DNA of 64,000 bases from Antitrichia curtipendula (taxonomy: Eukaryota; Streptophyta; Bryopsida; Hypnales; Leucodontaceae). The position numbers and the translations under genes are program-made. The notes under the pieces were generated by a model. That model ran no database searches. It saw only the letters and a list, made by a program, of their open reading frames with translations, and was not told where the DNA came from. Below, one piece after another: positions 36,779 to 49,360 of the stretch (positions are counted from its first letter, which is position 1; each line of letters starts with the position of its first letter). The stretch spans positions 33,332,322 to 33,396,321 of the forward strand of contig OX579638.1 of the NCBI GenBank assembly GCA_951230915.1, in the 5' to 3' direction.

Positions 36779-36949
36779 GGAGCTCCAGTCGCCTTAACCC
36801 CCATCCCCACCACCCTGTTGTCACCGGCACGCTCTCCAGGAACGTTCCCCTCGTTCTTATTCAAAAGTCCCTCTTGCCGGGTGAACGTCTGAACGAGAGT
36901 TCTTTTCAGGGGGGTTGATTTCATCTATTTTTTGGCAATGCAGAAAGTG

Positions 36950-39900
36950 GGAACGCTGCCATGAGAGCAGTATTTACTTTTTTATTTTTATTATTATTTT
37001 TTATCATTTTGGAGAATTAGCCAACTGTTTCTTCCATACTCTTGTGATATCTAGGTCAAATTTGGCTACTGGTCTTTAAAAAAATCCAGTAATTTGACTA
37101 TTTTAACTGCCAATGTTTAAAAAAATAGTTATAGCCAAATGTCAAAAAATCGTGCATAAAAAAGATGTTGCATAGAGAATGAAGTGAGGATTAAATTTTA
37201 ATTTTAATTTTATTTTTGGGTGATAATTGTGTTCAAATCCATGATCACGTCAACAAATTCATGTTCCTGTGTAGAATATTTGGTGATGGGATTCAATGCA
37301 TCAAGAGGATTGGATTATAGAGATGTTATAGGAAGATGTGACATTTCATATTTGACATAGAGATTAGAAAAAATAGAAAAGGGACATCAATCCATAATAG
37401 TAGAAAAATGCAAAAAAAATAACAATGACCTAAATAGTCTCGTTGAATATATAAAAAAGAGGCATATTGACATTATCGATACAATATTGAGTAATGCAAT
37501 GAAAGATAAAACCTATAAAAGATAAATTCCTAAATATATGAGTTGCAAGTAGATCTAAGGGATGCAGTGCTTGATGGTGACTCATAAGAAGATCCTAATG
37601 TTGATGTAGATGTTGATAGCATGCTGGAATTCTTCATTGTCCGAGTCATTGTCATCTGAACTAATCTTAATCAATAAATCTTCATTAGCAACAATCTCAT
37701 CTAGAAACCGCAAAATAATAGAAGTTCCCCTAATTTGTGCATTTTCACCACATATTTATCCATCAATGAGAGGGGTCTAAGGGTCATCGACTCAATTTAG
37801 ACTTGCAAACAAAAAAGTTTTTTGAGGATCACTAAATAAAAACATTCTAAGAATAAGCCCCACATAGAGGTAAAAACTTCTGAACCTTTGCAACAAATTC
37901 AAATCACAAGTGTTTCTTCTTAGTATTTCTTCAATATTATTGTAGAACCATTTTGCATGCAAGAAAACTTTTATAAGGAAGCTTACTTACAAAATCTATT
38001 TGTAGAATCCATTCCGGGATGAGACATTTGTTGTTGTCATTTAATTCTCCATCATTGTGCAAAAATTGCACAATGGGCTTATTTACTGCCTCAACTTATT
38101 TTGGTGTTGACATTGGTAGCATGATTCGTAAAAGATATGTCTACTAGATTTTCAAAAAGCATGAATACTTGCCCCTTTAGGAAGTTTGTAATTAATTAGT
38201 AATTAGGGCATTAGTTACTTAGAAATTGAAGAAATTGATTGCCTTAGAAGAAACAATTCAACCTTGTAGCTACCGAGTAGTCATAGACAACGTCTCCAAG
38301 AAACAAAGAAGTGAGATTAGTAAACGTCACTCACCATGAAGCATAAATGAACTAATTGTTGACTCCTCTCTTTCCCGTCATGCACGCTAAATTCTAATGC
38401 CATTGTTAGCCTTTACGGTAAGCTCTAAATTGTTCACTTTTCTATAGTCAATATGAATGCCATAATGCTTCTAAATTATAGCTACATGCAATTATTTGTT
38501 AGGAGAAAATCCTTAGTGCAACAAACACAAGCAAGAATGAACAAAAATGGCAAGCCATACATTAAGGCCATGAAAGTAAGAAATTTGAAACCCTAAGTAG
38601 TGTGAGATTCCAATTCATTATTTGGAACTCACAATTAAATTTTTTTTTTATATATATCTTATTGTTGTGATTATTACATTAAAATCATTAAAAAAGAGTG
38701 TTAAATTATAATAAAGGCTCATTCACACTAGTTTTTACATAAGAGTGTTTCAGAAAAGATAAGACTTGGTGAGTGAATCAAAAAGAATTTCATTCAAACA
38801 TCGTAGGCAGGTATGAAACTATCGTGTAATTCTTGACAATCTTCTAAGAGCAAGATGTTCACATATACAAGGTTATCTTGAGATTTGTGTGCCATTATGG
38901 AATTTTTGAAGGATAGAAAATCAAGCGCCCAAACTTGTGGTAGTTTTTTTTGTAACAATTTTCATTGTATTCTCTCTGCCAGTTCCAATGAATGAATCTT
39001 TGAGGTTCACTTCGATAAGTTTCCTCACGAGGGTCTTTGCAAGAAGCAATTATCATGCTTGATTCAAAATGGCCTATTTCAATTAAAACTATGACTTTTG
39101 GAATAATATTTTTAAATGAAATAAAATATGGATAATTCATACAACATTGAAACCATTATGTCTCTAAAAATTTTAACTTAGAAAAATTTGTCTTTAAAAA
39201 TTATGCACAAAAAAATACAATGAAAAATACTAAAAAAATGGACATTTTGATGTTTGATTTTTAGAAGATAGTAAAAAAATTAAGATCTTTTTCTAACTTG
39301 AAGATGCTCCTTCTCAACCATCATCATCTTAGGGGAAAAAATAGTGTTATATGCAATTGAGTAAAGATAATGCACTTTATGCATATGTGGAAGGTGGACA
39401 ATTTATTATTTTTAGAAAATTTCTTTGCAGGCTTATGTAACTTTAGTAGAAGTCCTTACAGACCAATTTTGAGCTTCAAGTTTTCATTTTTGGTTCAAAA
39501 ATGGTACTACCCCCTAGATGTCCAGATGGCCAAGGTAGATATCTAGTGTTCCTAGTGTTTCCTAGTGTTTTAGTTGTTAGTTGTCGTGTATATATCACCC
39601 CCCCTATCTGGTGTTAATTTTATTCTTCTTCTTGCCATTCCATTTGAAGGTGCTCCAGTTGTGCGGGCAGGTGCAAGTCTTTGTGGAAAAAAGCGGAGAG
39701 TGATCGTATTGTGAATGCACCTCCTAAGAGCTCATGTTAGTGATCAGCTATAGTGGTAGCAAGTTAGGATTTCACTTCTTGTTTCCTTCTCGTAAGTAAA
39801 TGGAAGCTTTTTTATTTTCAATTAATGCCCATAGTTAACCCCTGTTGCTTTGAAATGCAAATATTGTTGTCTCTTTTGTGAATTTATGGGGGAGATTTTG

Positions 39901-40390
39901 GTTAAATGTCTGTATTGTAATGGACATCGCCAAATGTGTCTACTACACAACAATTTCATCATTTGTTCGTGAGTGTATACCAATCCTACCATTATTAGAA
40001 AATGGGCACATATGCGATTGCAAAAGAATGACTCTTTCTCTGGAATGATCAAAGGATGACTTTGTCTCTCTAGTTGCACTAGCTCATCTTGGTCTGCATT
40101 TGCTCGAGTCATTCTGTAGTCGTAGGCTCAATTCGAGGATGAGGATTTTATGAGTTGGAACCTTCATCTGTTGTTGTTCGTTCCCAATGTTGTCAAAATT
40201 CTTACGTGGACACAATGAAGTCTGACATGGAGGCCCTAGGTCATTTCTTAGTAACCCGTTGCTATAATTTATGACTGCGCCAAACTACTTGACAACCAAA
40301 TTATGACTTCTATGACTTTGCCTGCTACTAGCGTCTTTCAACTTCTTTATTGCTTCTTTTATCTTTTTCATTACTTCAAGCTAGTTCTTT
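36950..40390. other. AT-rich intergenic DNA without recognisable genes
   Basis: Only short open frames. The longest, on - at 39822-40112, has no motif. Composition is slightly less extreme around 39640-40330, which may be old genic or transposon DNA. Confidence 0.45.
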
Positions 40391-41110
40391 ATGTTGTTTA
40401 TATATTTTATTAAATTTTTCTTTCTTCCTTGATTTCGTTGTGCCTCTTTTTAACTAGTGTAATCTTAAAGTATGTGTTTTACTACTTTAAATTTTGTTTA
40501 ATTTTTCCTTTTTCATAAACTTTTTTTCTCCTCTTTGTTTTTAATTTTTATAATCCTCTTTTCAATTCTCAGTACTTGACATTATTTTTCCATTATTCAT
40601 TTTTTTTTTAAATTCCCTCAATTTTTTTTCTCTTTTTCCTTTTCAATTTTTTCCATCTTCCTTTCTCTTTATCCAATTTTTCTTGATACGTCTTCTTTTT
40701 TCAATCTTTTATTTATTTTTAATTAATTTAAAAAATATATATATTCTTTTCTCTTAGTAGTCCTATTGAATTTATTTATTTTCCATTATTCATGTTTATT
40801 TTTTAACTTTTCATTTTTTCTTCTCTGTTTTAAATTTTTTTAATCTTATTTTTTCTTTTTTAGTACGTGGAGACTTTTTTTCCATTTTTCATTTCCATTT
40901 TTTTCCCCTCCAATTTTTTTTTCTTTACTGCTTTTAATTTTGTTAATTTCCTTTCTTCCTTTTTAGTATTTTATAATTTTTTTTCTCATTTTTTATTTTT
41001 TCATTATCCTATTGGTCACCTCATTTGTTGAAATCTTCGGGTATCTTTTTTCTTTTCTTAATCTTTGTTTATCCTTTTTCACAACTTCTCTTTGCAATTG
41101 CATCTTCATA
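40390..41110. repeat. Pyrimidine-rich tract, about 700 bp
   Basis: The + strand is almost entirely T and C with scattered A (runs such as TTTTTTTCTCCTCTTTG and TTTTTCCTTTTCAATTTTTT), repeated in loosely similar 60-100-bp stretches. The strand asymmetry is sharp and ends near 41110. Confidence 0.8.
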
Positions 41111-41568
41111 TTTATATATTTTTTAAAAATCATGCATCCCTCATGGCCTTCATGAATTTGTTTGTTGATGGTTTGTATTGTTTTGGTCCTTTGGGTTAGT
41201 TGTATAATAGATTGAATTTTGAATCACTTTGGTACAAATGATTTCTATAAATGAACGCCATTGACAAGGAGAACTTTTAAATGTGCTCCGAAACTTTTAA
41301 ATGTGCTTTGTGGTTTCAGAGTTGAATTAGTAGGACACTTGCCAAGCATATGGTGCGGTGCTCTGATGGTGAAAGAAGCACTTGGCAAGTCACACTTCTA
41401 CCTTATGAGACAATTATATTGCCTCTGTGCTTTTACTAGAAAATGGCTTTTTGCGACTACAAATGGTAATGCACAAGTCATGCACAAATCATGTACTATT
41501 GAGCAGCTATTTTACTATTGCATCTGGAACATGCACACTGTGATTCATAGTGCGATTTGCAAACATTA

Positions 41569-42010
41569 CACTACAAGAAAACGGACAAAAATGTGACTGT
41601 GCAAATGACTGCAAAACAGTTGTATTGTAGTTGCATAACAAAAAAACCGGAAACGTGACTTCTGGCGCTACAGTCACTTTGGACAAGTCATTTACAAGTT
41701 GCGACTGCAAATTTATATCACCAGATGAAGTGGGAACGGATGTAACTTTGGATGAGAAGAGGCTTTGTAGAGTGAGATAAAGAAAGACAACCTTAGGAAA
41801 GATGGCTTTGACATGCCATGTGGAAAGTGTGGTTTTTTGGGCCAAGTTGGACCAGCGAGAGACCCCTCGAAAATCTGACGTGGACATTTCACGCGTAGTC
41901 ACATTGAAGTCATTTTCGAGTTGCGTCCAACCCCTTGTAAATCTAACGTGGACATCTGGAACACAGTCGCAACGCAGTGATTCTATAGTTGTAGAGGACC
42001 CCTCTATAAT
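41569..42010. repeat. Left terminus and subterminal repeats of the CACTA element
   Basis: TIR CACTACAAGAAAACGG, then repeated phrases GTGACTG, AATGACTGCAAAA, CAGTCACTTT and GCGACTGCAAAT within the first few hundred bases. These resemble the short subterminal protein-binding motifs of CACTA elements. Confidence 0.7.
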
Positions 42011-42064
42011 ATGACGTGGAATTTCACGTAGGCATCATTTTTAAGTGATGGATTTAGGGTTTGG

Positions 42065-42530
42065 AATTTAGGGTTTGGGAGTTGTGGCGATGTGTGCAAA
42101 AAAGAATGTATTGACAATTGCATGGTTAGTAGTTATTCTACAATCACATATGAATACATTTTAAATATTGCAAAAATACATCATACACCATATACAATAT
42201 AAAATATATCATATACAAAATATTTGGCATATATGTCACATGGCTCTCAAAGCCACTTAGTGTGTGAATATGAAGAGTTGAAATGAAAAATCTTTTATAC
42301 AACTGGAGTGATAGGAGGCAAGACAAACCATGTGGGACATGTAAAACACAGAAATTGTGTTATTAGTAATATTTTAGGTCTCATATAGGAATAGTAGATT
42401 AATTGTTTTCAAAAAACTTTGAACTAATAAAAGTTGAAAAATGAATTTCACTTTCATCTCCAAAAATTAGTCTTGGATTTTGAACCTCAAATCAAAAGTT
42501 GTGGACAAATTTGAGAAGAAGATTAGAGAG
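42065..42530 (+). repeat. Left arm of a 460-bp inverted repeat (partner 55000-55475)
   Basis: Matches 55000-55475 on the opposite strand over its length, for example GACAATTGCATGG, AATCACATATGAATACATT, and AAACACAGAAATTGTGTTA against AACACAGGAATTAATATTG. The part from 42350 on is also an arm of the foldback family at 27070-27453. Confidence 0.75.
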
Positions 42531-42735
42531 GTTATTTTCTTAACATTTTTTTGATTCTAGTAGTATAGAAGACGTAATGTAGTAATTTCCATGTCATTAT
42601 TTGACTGCAGTACTGTAACACAACTTCCACTTAACTAGGTGCAATCACATGGAAGTCATAGGTGGCTCCTAGTGAATTAGAATCGTAGAAGGTCACTGTC
42701 ATTGTTAGTAATATTGTTCTAGTTTTTTTTGCAAT

Positions 42736-42975
42736 GTGTTTTTTAGAGGTAGGCTTAACAATGGGATTGTATGCATGCACAAGGAGTTAAGGTTCAACAA
42801 ATGTGCAAATCCATCCACTCTAGAGCCTATAGGGTTGATTGTTCCTCAAACATTGTCAATTTTGGTGGAATTGATAAATTTAGTGGGTGTAATTGAATTG
42901 TTTGTAAAAAAAAGCTTGTTAGCACAAAAAGTTAGTAGGGTGAAGTCGCAAGATATACAAAGTAACCCTATTTAG
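42736..42975 (+). pseudogene. Decayed coding fragment, related to 53490-53640
   Basis: Open for 79 codons. The part VPQTLSI..LINLVGVIELFV..SLLAQ aligns without gaps to APQ..LM..TANLIGAMELFVEEKLLAQ encoded at about 53540-53632. I do not recognise the protein. Two related copies about 10.7 kb apart in the same orientation, both inside the CACTA element, suggest a duplicated captured or transposon gene. Confidence 0.4.
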
Positions 42976-43145
42976 GGCCTCTTTACATGCTGGGTGGGTG
43001 GGCAAAGTGCAACAGTGCATTTGCCCAGACCCGATAAGGAAAGCTTTGCCCACCCACCCAATTTGCACTTTTATGCAATGCCTAGGTGGGCACGAGTGAC
43101 GTGCCCAAACAAATCACCGGGCAGGGTTACATCCCTAGAGGTCCC
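42976..43145. repeat. GC-rich hairpin, probable small MITE
   Basis: GGGTGGGTGGGCAAAGTGCA (about 42992) is mirrored by GCTTTGCCCACCCACCCAAT (43043), with a GGGCCTCTTTACATGC start at about 42975. The high GC contrasts with the AT-rich flanks. The exact right end and target duplication are unclear. Confidence 0.5.
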
Positions 43146-43547
43146 ACCTGTAGATGAGTCTATGGTTCAGAACTCCAACGCCTAGGAAGTTTTCATTTTT
43201 CAATCTATGTGTGTTGTAAGGTGCATGGTGTATGAATTTTAATTTTTAATTTTTTGATATTTATGGTGTCACAATCAATCCTATGGAATAGAAACATGAA
43301 ACCATGCAGATCTTGATTTTTCGATCTTATAACTATGGACCATACAAATCTTTATAAAATCAATTAAATATATAATTTTTTTTTAAAAACTCACTAGAGT
43401 CTCAAATATTAAAAAAAAAAATTATTTTCAGAACTTATACAAGAGATGCAATTTAATCTCTAAAAAGGTCAAATAAGAAATCTCATTGGAGGTATTCGAT
43501 TATATTGTCCACTTTGCAAATCAATGTTCGCAACAACATAAGCTTAA

Positions 43548-43754
43548 CCCTAAATGCCCGAGGGCACCAAATTTTGGCACTGACAATACTTTGAAGTTAA
43601 ATACACCTCATAAATTAACTTTTTTTAACATGTCTAGTTTGAATTTGTACAATTACAATTCAATTTTTTTTATAAATCTTATGAAAATGTTGTTTGTTTG
43701 TTCAAGTTAGAGAAAATTTTAAGAAGGTCGAAAAAGGCCTTAGACATTTAGGGG
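43548..43754. mobile_element. TTAA-flanked inverted-repeat element H, 207 bp
   Basis: Perfect TTAA on both sides (43544-43547, 43755-43758). The left end is CCCTAAATGCCCGAGGGC and the right end, on -, is CCCCTAAATGTCTAAGGCC. It is the cleanest example of the family, with no coding sequence. Confidence 0.75.
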
Positions 43755-43758
43755 TTAA

Positions 43759-44530
43759 AAAAAAATCAGCATACTAGGCGTATATAATACTTTACAACAT
43801 CATAGTGCAAACCAAATTTCCATGACATTCTACAATTAAAAAATCAATAGACCATGCCTATATGCCTAAAAATCAAATGGCAATAAAATTTTCTGTTTAG
43901 GAAGTTCTTGAATTATTCAAATTGGAGAAAAAATTACACTTTATAAGCACCATTTCCGTAACTGGGCTCAAATTTCAAAAAATTACCTTTTTGGCTAAAA
44001 TTCAAATCAAAAACAAAGTTGTACAAATTTCCAAGTACACTAAAAAGGCATTTCATGTGATCCATGACTCGTGCATTTTCTTCTTTAGAAACTTTTGTAG
44101 TTTTAAAATGAGGGACTCTCTGCATTGAAAAGCAGCATATACATTCAAAGAATTTAAATATACAAAAATAGGATGAAAAAATAAAATGAAATAAATCTAA
44201 TGCTAGAATCCATATCTAATGCTATGATTTATAAGTCAAATAAAAATATTATAATTTTTATACAATTCAAAGTTAGTTCTATAAATTATTCTCTAACTTA
44301 TTTACAAAGTGCAACTATTTGGTATTGGTGCATTGCAAAACTCAAAAAATAACAACATTGTACTTCACTAGGATTTGTAAAATACATTTCTTCAAAATCC
44401 TCTACATCCTTCAAGGATCCTAAAGCAAATATTGGTGCACAACATACAATGCATCATAAAATCCTTCACATGCCTTTAAATATCCCAAAAATTAAATAAG
44501 GATGCACCATGTAAAAAGATTCACAACATT
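43759..44530. other. AT-rich spacer 3' of the Harbinger-2-family transposase
   Basis: No gene is seen. It may hold the end of the nested Harbinger element, but no terminal repeat was recognised. Confidence 0.35.
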
Positions 44531-45904
44531 TTATTCATTGAAGCGCAGTGCTTCTAAAAGGTACAAGTGCCTTACAATCGCCATTTGTAATTGTTCGCCA
44601 TCATTTTGTGGTACTGTTCGCACTATTTGTTGTGAATATCCTAAATCATGGTGTCCCCACAAAACAATTGACTCATCAATTGTATCCTTCCTATCAATGA
44701 TGATGTTATGGAGTAAACAACATGCTAATATTAAGCTTGGAATCCTTTTTAAATCAAGATTTGTGATAGGATTTTTGAGAATCCTCCACATTCCTTTAAG
44801 GATCCCAAAAGCCCGTTCTACTACCATACGTGTAGACAAATGCTTGAAATTATATTTATTGTATAAAAAAGGAAGTTGGATACCAGACCAAGGCACCAAC
44901 AAGTGTCTATCTCCAACATAACCTGCATCACCTACAATGAGTTCACATATATCCACACCTTCAATCTAGATTGTTGATCCATTCAATTGTCTTCCTGCAC
45001 TCACTTCTTTATAGTGATTTGACATCAATAGAATTTGAGAATCATGTACAGATCTAGGAACTCCAACAAAAACATCTGTAAATCAAGCCTCATGGTCTAC
45101 AATGCCTTGCATTATTGTAGAATAGTTATGATCACGATCGTACCAATCAATTGATCTGGTATTTGCTAGTAAGTCCAATCGGATGTGAGAGCAGTCGATC
45201 GCACCACAACATTGTGGAATGCCATGTAGATTTTTGAAACCAAGCTTCACGTTGGATAAATTGTCTTCTAAGGGCCATTGCAAATGCAAAGGTAATGCTA
45301 CCTTTATCAAAGCAGCAATGAACCGTTGAAAGATTACCACACTTGTTGAATCGGCTACACCGAAAAGTTCACCAATTGAATCATGAGTGTCTCCAGTCCC
45401 TAGTCTCCGTAATGCAATAGCAACTTGTTTTGGAACATCTATCATCCTTCCAGTTATATTGGAGAATCCCAGCGACAGATTACTCTGCAACTCCTCATGA
45501 ACCAAGCTACAAACATAATGAAAAGTTGGCACTGATAAACGAAAAAACTATCGAAACCGCTATGGATTTTCTTGCATCACCGAAGTCGAGTATTGATCCC
45601 ACCAATGAATTGAACGTGGCTTGATGTAGTATAGACAACATTTTGATCCAAGTATTTTTTGTTTGCCATGCTTCTCAACAAAAACCTGGTGAAATAAAAC
45701 ATTGCATTCCATAAGCAAATGGAGAATTGACAATTCTTCTCCTATTTTTTTCCGCTTTGAGTGCCTTGTCCTTGATACTGTTGGAGCAATACATGTTTGA
45801 TTCCTCTCAAACGTCCCTTCAGTGGCCAATTGTACCATTGTCCCAACTGTTGCATTTACAACCCCTAGCACTGCAAGTGCACCACCAATGTTTGATTCAT
45901 CCAT
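44531..45904 (-). pseudogene. PIF/Harbinger transposase, second family, four in-frame stops
   Basis: A HARBI1/PIF-like transposase in one uninterrupted frame apart from nonsense codons at 45560, 45548, 45083 and 44966 (first base on +). Start MDESNIGGALAV at 45904. The helix-turn-helix part reads VPKQVAIALRRLGTGDTHDSIGELFGVADSTSV. The core reads CCGAIDCSHIRLD (first D), a GVPRSVHDSQIL block (second D), then GDAGYVGDRHLLVPW and STRMVVERAFGILKGMWRIL (E). The stop at 45083 follows GAGGCT and fits CGA to TGA. It differs strongly from the family at 2812 and 19493. Its partner ORF1 lies upstream on the same strand, unlike the tail-to-tail order of the first family. No frameshifts are seen, so decay is by point changes only. 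Confidence 0.88.
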
Positions 45905-46305
45905 AATTCATAGGCTTCACATAAACAAAAACACAATTGGATTAGCCATTTACTCAAATCATACATTTTTGTATAGTAAAAAAATAAATTATATTAATTG
46001 ACTTATATTATGAAACAAATGTTCTACTATCAGTCAAAGTAGATTTGAACATCCACTAAAAATAAATGCAAATACAAAAGAGAAGAGAGAATGGTTGATG
46101 GAAAAAATACAAAAATATCCACTCATTGGATTAATGAAATTTGAAATCTTTCTTTAAAGAAAATCTTTATAAAACTCAATCAAGCTTGTATAGTAACATA
46201 TATAAAAGAGAAAATGAATATGTTAAAAATATGAATTTGAAATACAAAAACATATAGAAGTGACGATTCCGGATTCCCAAGTCACTCATGAACTAGTGAT
46301 TTCCT
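45905..46305. other. Spacer between the two genes of the nested Harbinger
   Basis: AT-rich, no coding signal on either strand. It should hold the transposase promoter and the 3' end of ORF1. Confidence 0.4.
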
Positions 46306-47633
46306 CTACCGCCTATTAGAAAGCGCATTGCCAATTGTTTTCATGGCATCACTTAAGCTCAACAATGCATCCACCATTAGAAGGGATTTCGGCCCAAGAA
46401 AGGGCCGTTTCAGGCCCGTTTCCCAATCTGTCCCCATGCTGTGAATAGTGGTATGGGCTGTCAGAAAAACATATTTAAAATTAAAAAAATAAAATATAAA
46501 AAATAATTTTTGTTTACCAAATTTCATTTTAAGAAAAAAAATTATTTTTTTATTTTTTCATTTTTTATTTTTTTTGAAAATCTGATATGGCCGAAGTTCG
46601 GCCATGTCACCCTGCTGCGGTGGCGCAGTTTCAGCAGTCAGGAACTGCACAGAACTTGTGGAGAACTTATGGGAACTTGCAGCCCCTTAGAGGGCCCAAA
46701 TTTTTTCTAATGATAACCCTTTCCAGTGTTACTAGCACGCTCACGTTCAAGTCTCATTAAATCAGAGTGGCGTGCTTCTTCTGACTGTAGCTTTTGTCTG
46801 TCCAAATCTATAGTTTCTTTATGGCGTTCATCTTCACGATTGTGCCCAGAAGCTATAGCTTGTACAAACTCAAGTCTAGTTTTATCCATCGATGCCAATG
46901 CACCATCTGCAACCTTCATGGATAAACGCCATTCCTTTGTTGAAAAGTTCATGGACAATTCGCCATTCTCTGCAATATAGAAAGATATATTAAGACACTT
47001 TTAACACAACAATATTTAAAGCATGCAAATTTAATGTAGATATAATGAAAATAGTATGAGGAGGTTATAAATATACCAATGGATGGAGACATCAGACTAG
47101 TATCAAGTGGAAGCTTTCTAGGATCCACTGCAGTGGACATACTTGGATACCATTCCACCAAAGCTCAATATACCACCTCGTCCAAAGGAGCTTGTGGAAA
47201 CCTCCTCTCATGATTCTTCTTTTCCAACAGACTCATTGCAAAATAACTCTTCTGACCCGAGGGGATTTTTTTCTCATAATCATAAATTTTTTTGAAGTTT
47301 GGAGACAATTGCTCCCATTTGTCTTGGATTTGTTGTTCATTGTCATGAACTCCTTTTTCCCATAAATCATCAGCCATAGCCTTTTATCTTTTTGGTGTTG
47401 TGGTCATCTGGGTGCGTTGACTAGTGGTTGGTCCATGGTTCTCAAAGTCCAATCTCTTTGCATGACAACGGATAGAATTTGTGCTATCGTCCATCTCGTG
47501 GTTGCATACACTCAACCATCTACTCTTCTTTGAGGCTCTCCCATTTCACATGAATATCATCTTGTGGTTGATCCTCAAGGTTTATGGATTCAGGGTTTCT
47601 ATTCAAATCAATGGGAGTTCTCTGAGACTCCAT
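46306..47633 (-). pseudogene. Harbinger ORF1, second family (Myb/SANT-like), broken
   Basis: Accessory DNA-binding protein of the transposase at 44531-45904. It starts MESQRTPIDLNRNPESI at 47633 and meets early stops (TAG after VKWESLKEE). The Myb/SANT-like segment reads DLWEKGVHDNEQQIQDKW..LSPNFKKIYDYEKK (47377-47250). An SYFAMSLLEKKNHERRF segment and then an acidic/charged helical part (STKEWRLSMKVADGAL, later DRQKLQSEEARHSDLMRLERERA) follow, and gaps between open segments may be introns. The C-terminal LLMVDALLSLSDAMKTIGNALSNRR at 46380-46306 is cut off from the helix by a MITE-like insertion. Confidence 0.7.
46368..46711. mobile_element. MITE-like insertion within the ORF1 pseudogene
   Basis: Left ATTAGAAGGGATTTCGGCCC and right, on -, ATTAGAAAAAATTTGGGCCC form imperfect inverted ends. 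The insert separates two parts of one protein (LERERASNTGKGYH and LLMVDALLSL). GC is higher than around it. I see no clear target duplication. Confidence 0.5.
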
Positions 47634-47659
47634 TTTTTACAACAAAAAATTATTAATGT

Positions 47660-48884
47660 ATGTCAACTATGAGAGATAAAGAATGTTTTTTCATATAATC
47701 AAATTGGAATTATGTTCTTACATTGAAGCGTAAATTTGCTTGGCTCAAATGAGACTCTAAACCTTTGTATATATTTTTTATAAAACATAGTACATAGTGA
47801 GGTGTACCTCTCTAGGAAATTGAATTAGAAAAATTAAAATAATGAATAGAAGTAATGAAATTTGAATACTTCTTGTTAAATAAATTTCAAATGTAATCAA
47901 CAAGCAAATTCTCAAATTAGACAAAAAGGATCAAATTGCTAACAAGAAAATTCGTTCATAACGTTATAAAGAAGATTATGTTATATTTTTTATTAATATT
48001 GTCACTATGTTTAATTTACAACTAAATAAATATGACTGAAATAAATCAAGTACAAATTATGAAATGGTAATGATTAAAAAATATTAATTAAAATATGCAT
48101 GATCATGGATTGACTGACAAAACAAGAAGACAAAGCCAGAACTAGTGAACAATATCATACTCTGAAGACGATACAAAAATACAAATATAAACTAAGAGAC
48201 TAATGTAAAAATATTAAAAATAACTGAGATAAAAATGTTTACGATAATGTATTTGAATGCTAATGCGAAAACCCAAGCAATAGCCAAATCGAACAACACA
48301 ATAATTTTCTCAGAATGGTAACAAAAAATATAGTAACAATGTTAAAATTAATTAAGCTTAATTTCTCATAAAAAAAGAAATATGAATGAAATATATAAAA
48401 TGAAATAAAATAAAATAAGTTCACAATGTTATAAAGAAAATTATATTGTACGGAGTATTTTTTAGCAATATTATTGCCATTGTTATATATAATGTACAAT
48501 TAAATCAGCAATGTACATTCACAATCTTGGAAAGGACAATACTATTAAAAGATTTTGCACTACAAACTGGCGAAGAATAAACTGTAAAGGAAATATGAAG
48601 AGTACTTGTTCACAATTTCTGGAGGTTTTCAAAGTTGATTAATTTATTTTTTTAAATATTAAAATACGAGTCATATTTCAGAGAATAATACGTGTCTGAA
48701 AAAAAATTAATTTGTAAAATTCCAGCTTGGAGAATTCTGAAATGTGAAAGCCAAAGCTATAAACACAATAGTTTTTCACATAATAGAAAAAAAAGAGTAT
48801 AACAATAATATTTAAATTAATTAAATTAAGAAGCTTATCAAAATAAATAAATATCAGTAACATAACTGAAATAGAATAAAATTA
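47660..48884. other. AT-rich DNA inside the CACTA element
   Basis: Nothing coding is recognised. It contains a pair of related stretches: GAGTCATATTTCAGAGAATAATACGT near 48670 recurs as GAGTCATATTTCAGATAATAATACGT near 49595, with similar flanks (ACGTGTCTGAAAAAAAATTAATTTG). This marks a diverged direct repeat of about 900-bp spacing on both sides of the minisatellite. Confidence 0.5.
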
Positions 48885-49360
48885 ATTTGTAATTAATTCA
48901 GTTAATTTGTAATTAATTCAGTTAATTTATAATTAAATTAGTTAATTTATAATTAAATTAGTTAATTATAAATTAATTGAATTAATTATAAATTAATTGA
49001 ATTAATTTATAATTAATTCAATTAATTTATAATTAATTCAATTAATTTATAATTAATTCAATTAATTTATAATTAATTCAATTAATTTATAATTAATTCA
49101 ATTAATTTATAATTAATTCAATTAATTTATAATTAATTCAATTAATTTATAATTAATTCAATTAATTTATAACTAATTTAATTAATTTATAATGAATTCA
49201 ATTAATTTATAATGAACTCAATTATTTATAATGAATGATATTAATTTATAATAAATGAAATTAATTTACAATGAATGAAATTAGTTTATAATGAATGAAA
49301 TCAATTACAATGAATGAAATTAACTTACAAAGACTGAAATTAATGTATAATGAATGAAAT
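48885..49360. repeat. 20-bp AT minisatellite
   Basis: The unit ATTAATTTATAATTAATTCA is repeated eight times perfectly from 49001 to 49160. Degenerate units extend to about 48885 on the left and 49360 on the right, drifting to AATGAATGAAATTAATTTAC. The unit is made of near-palindromic AATTAATT blocks. Confidence 0.95.

Noticed and set aside
36666..36830. N-terminal extension of RPL38 in the same open frame.
   Set aside because: The family is about 69-70 residues and starts MPKQ. The upstream part is Trp/Leu/Arg-rich, without similarity, and overlaps the telo-box promoter zone.
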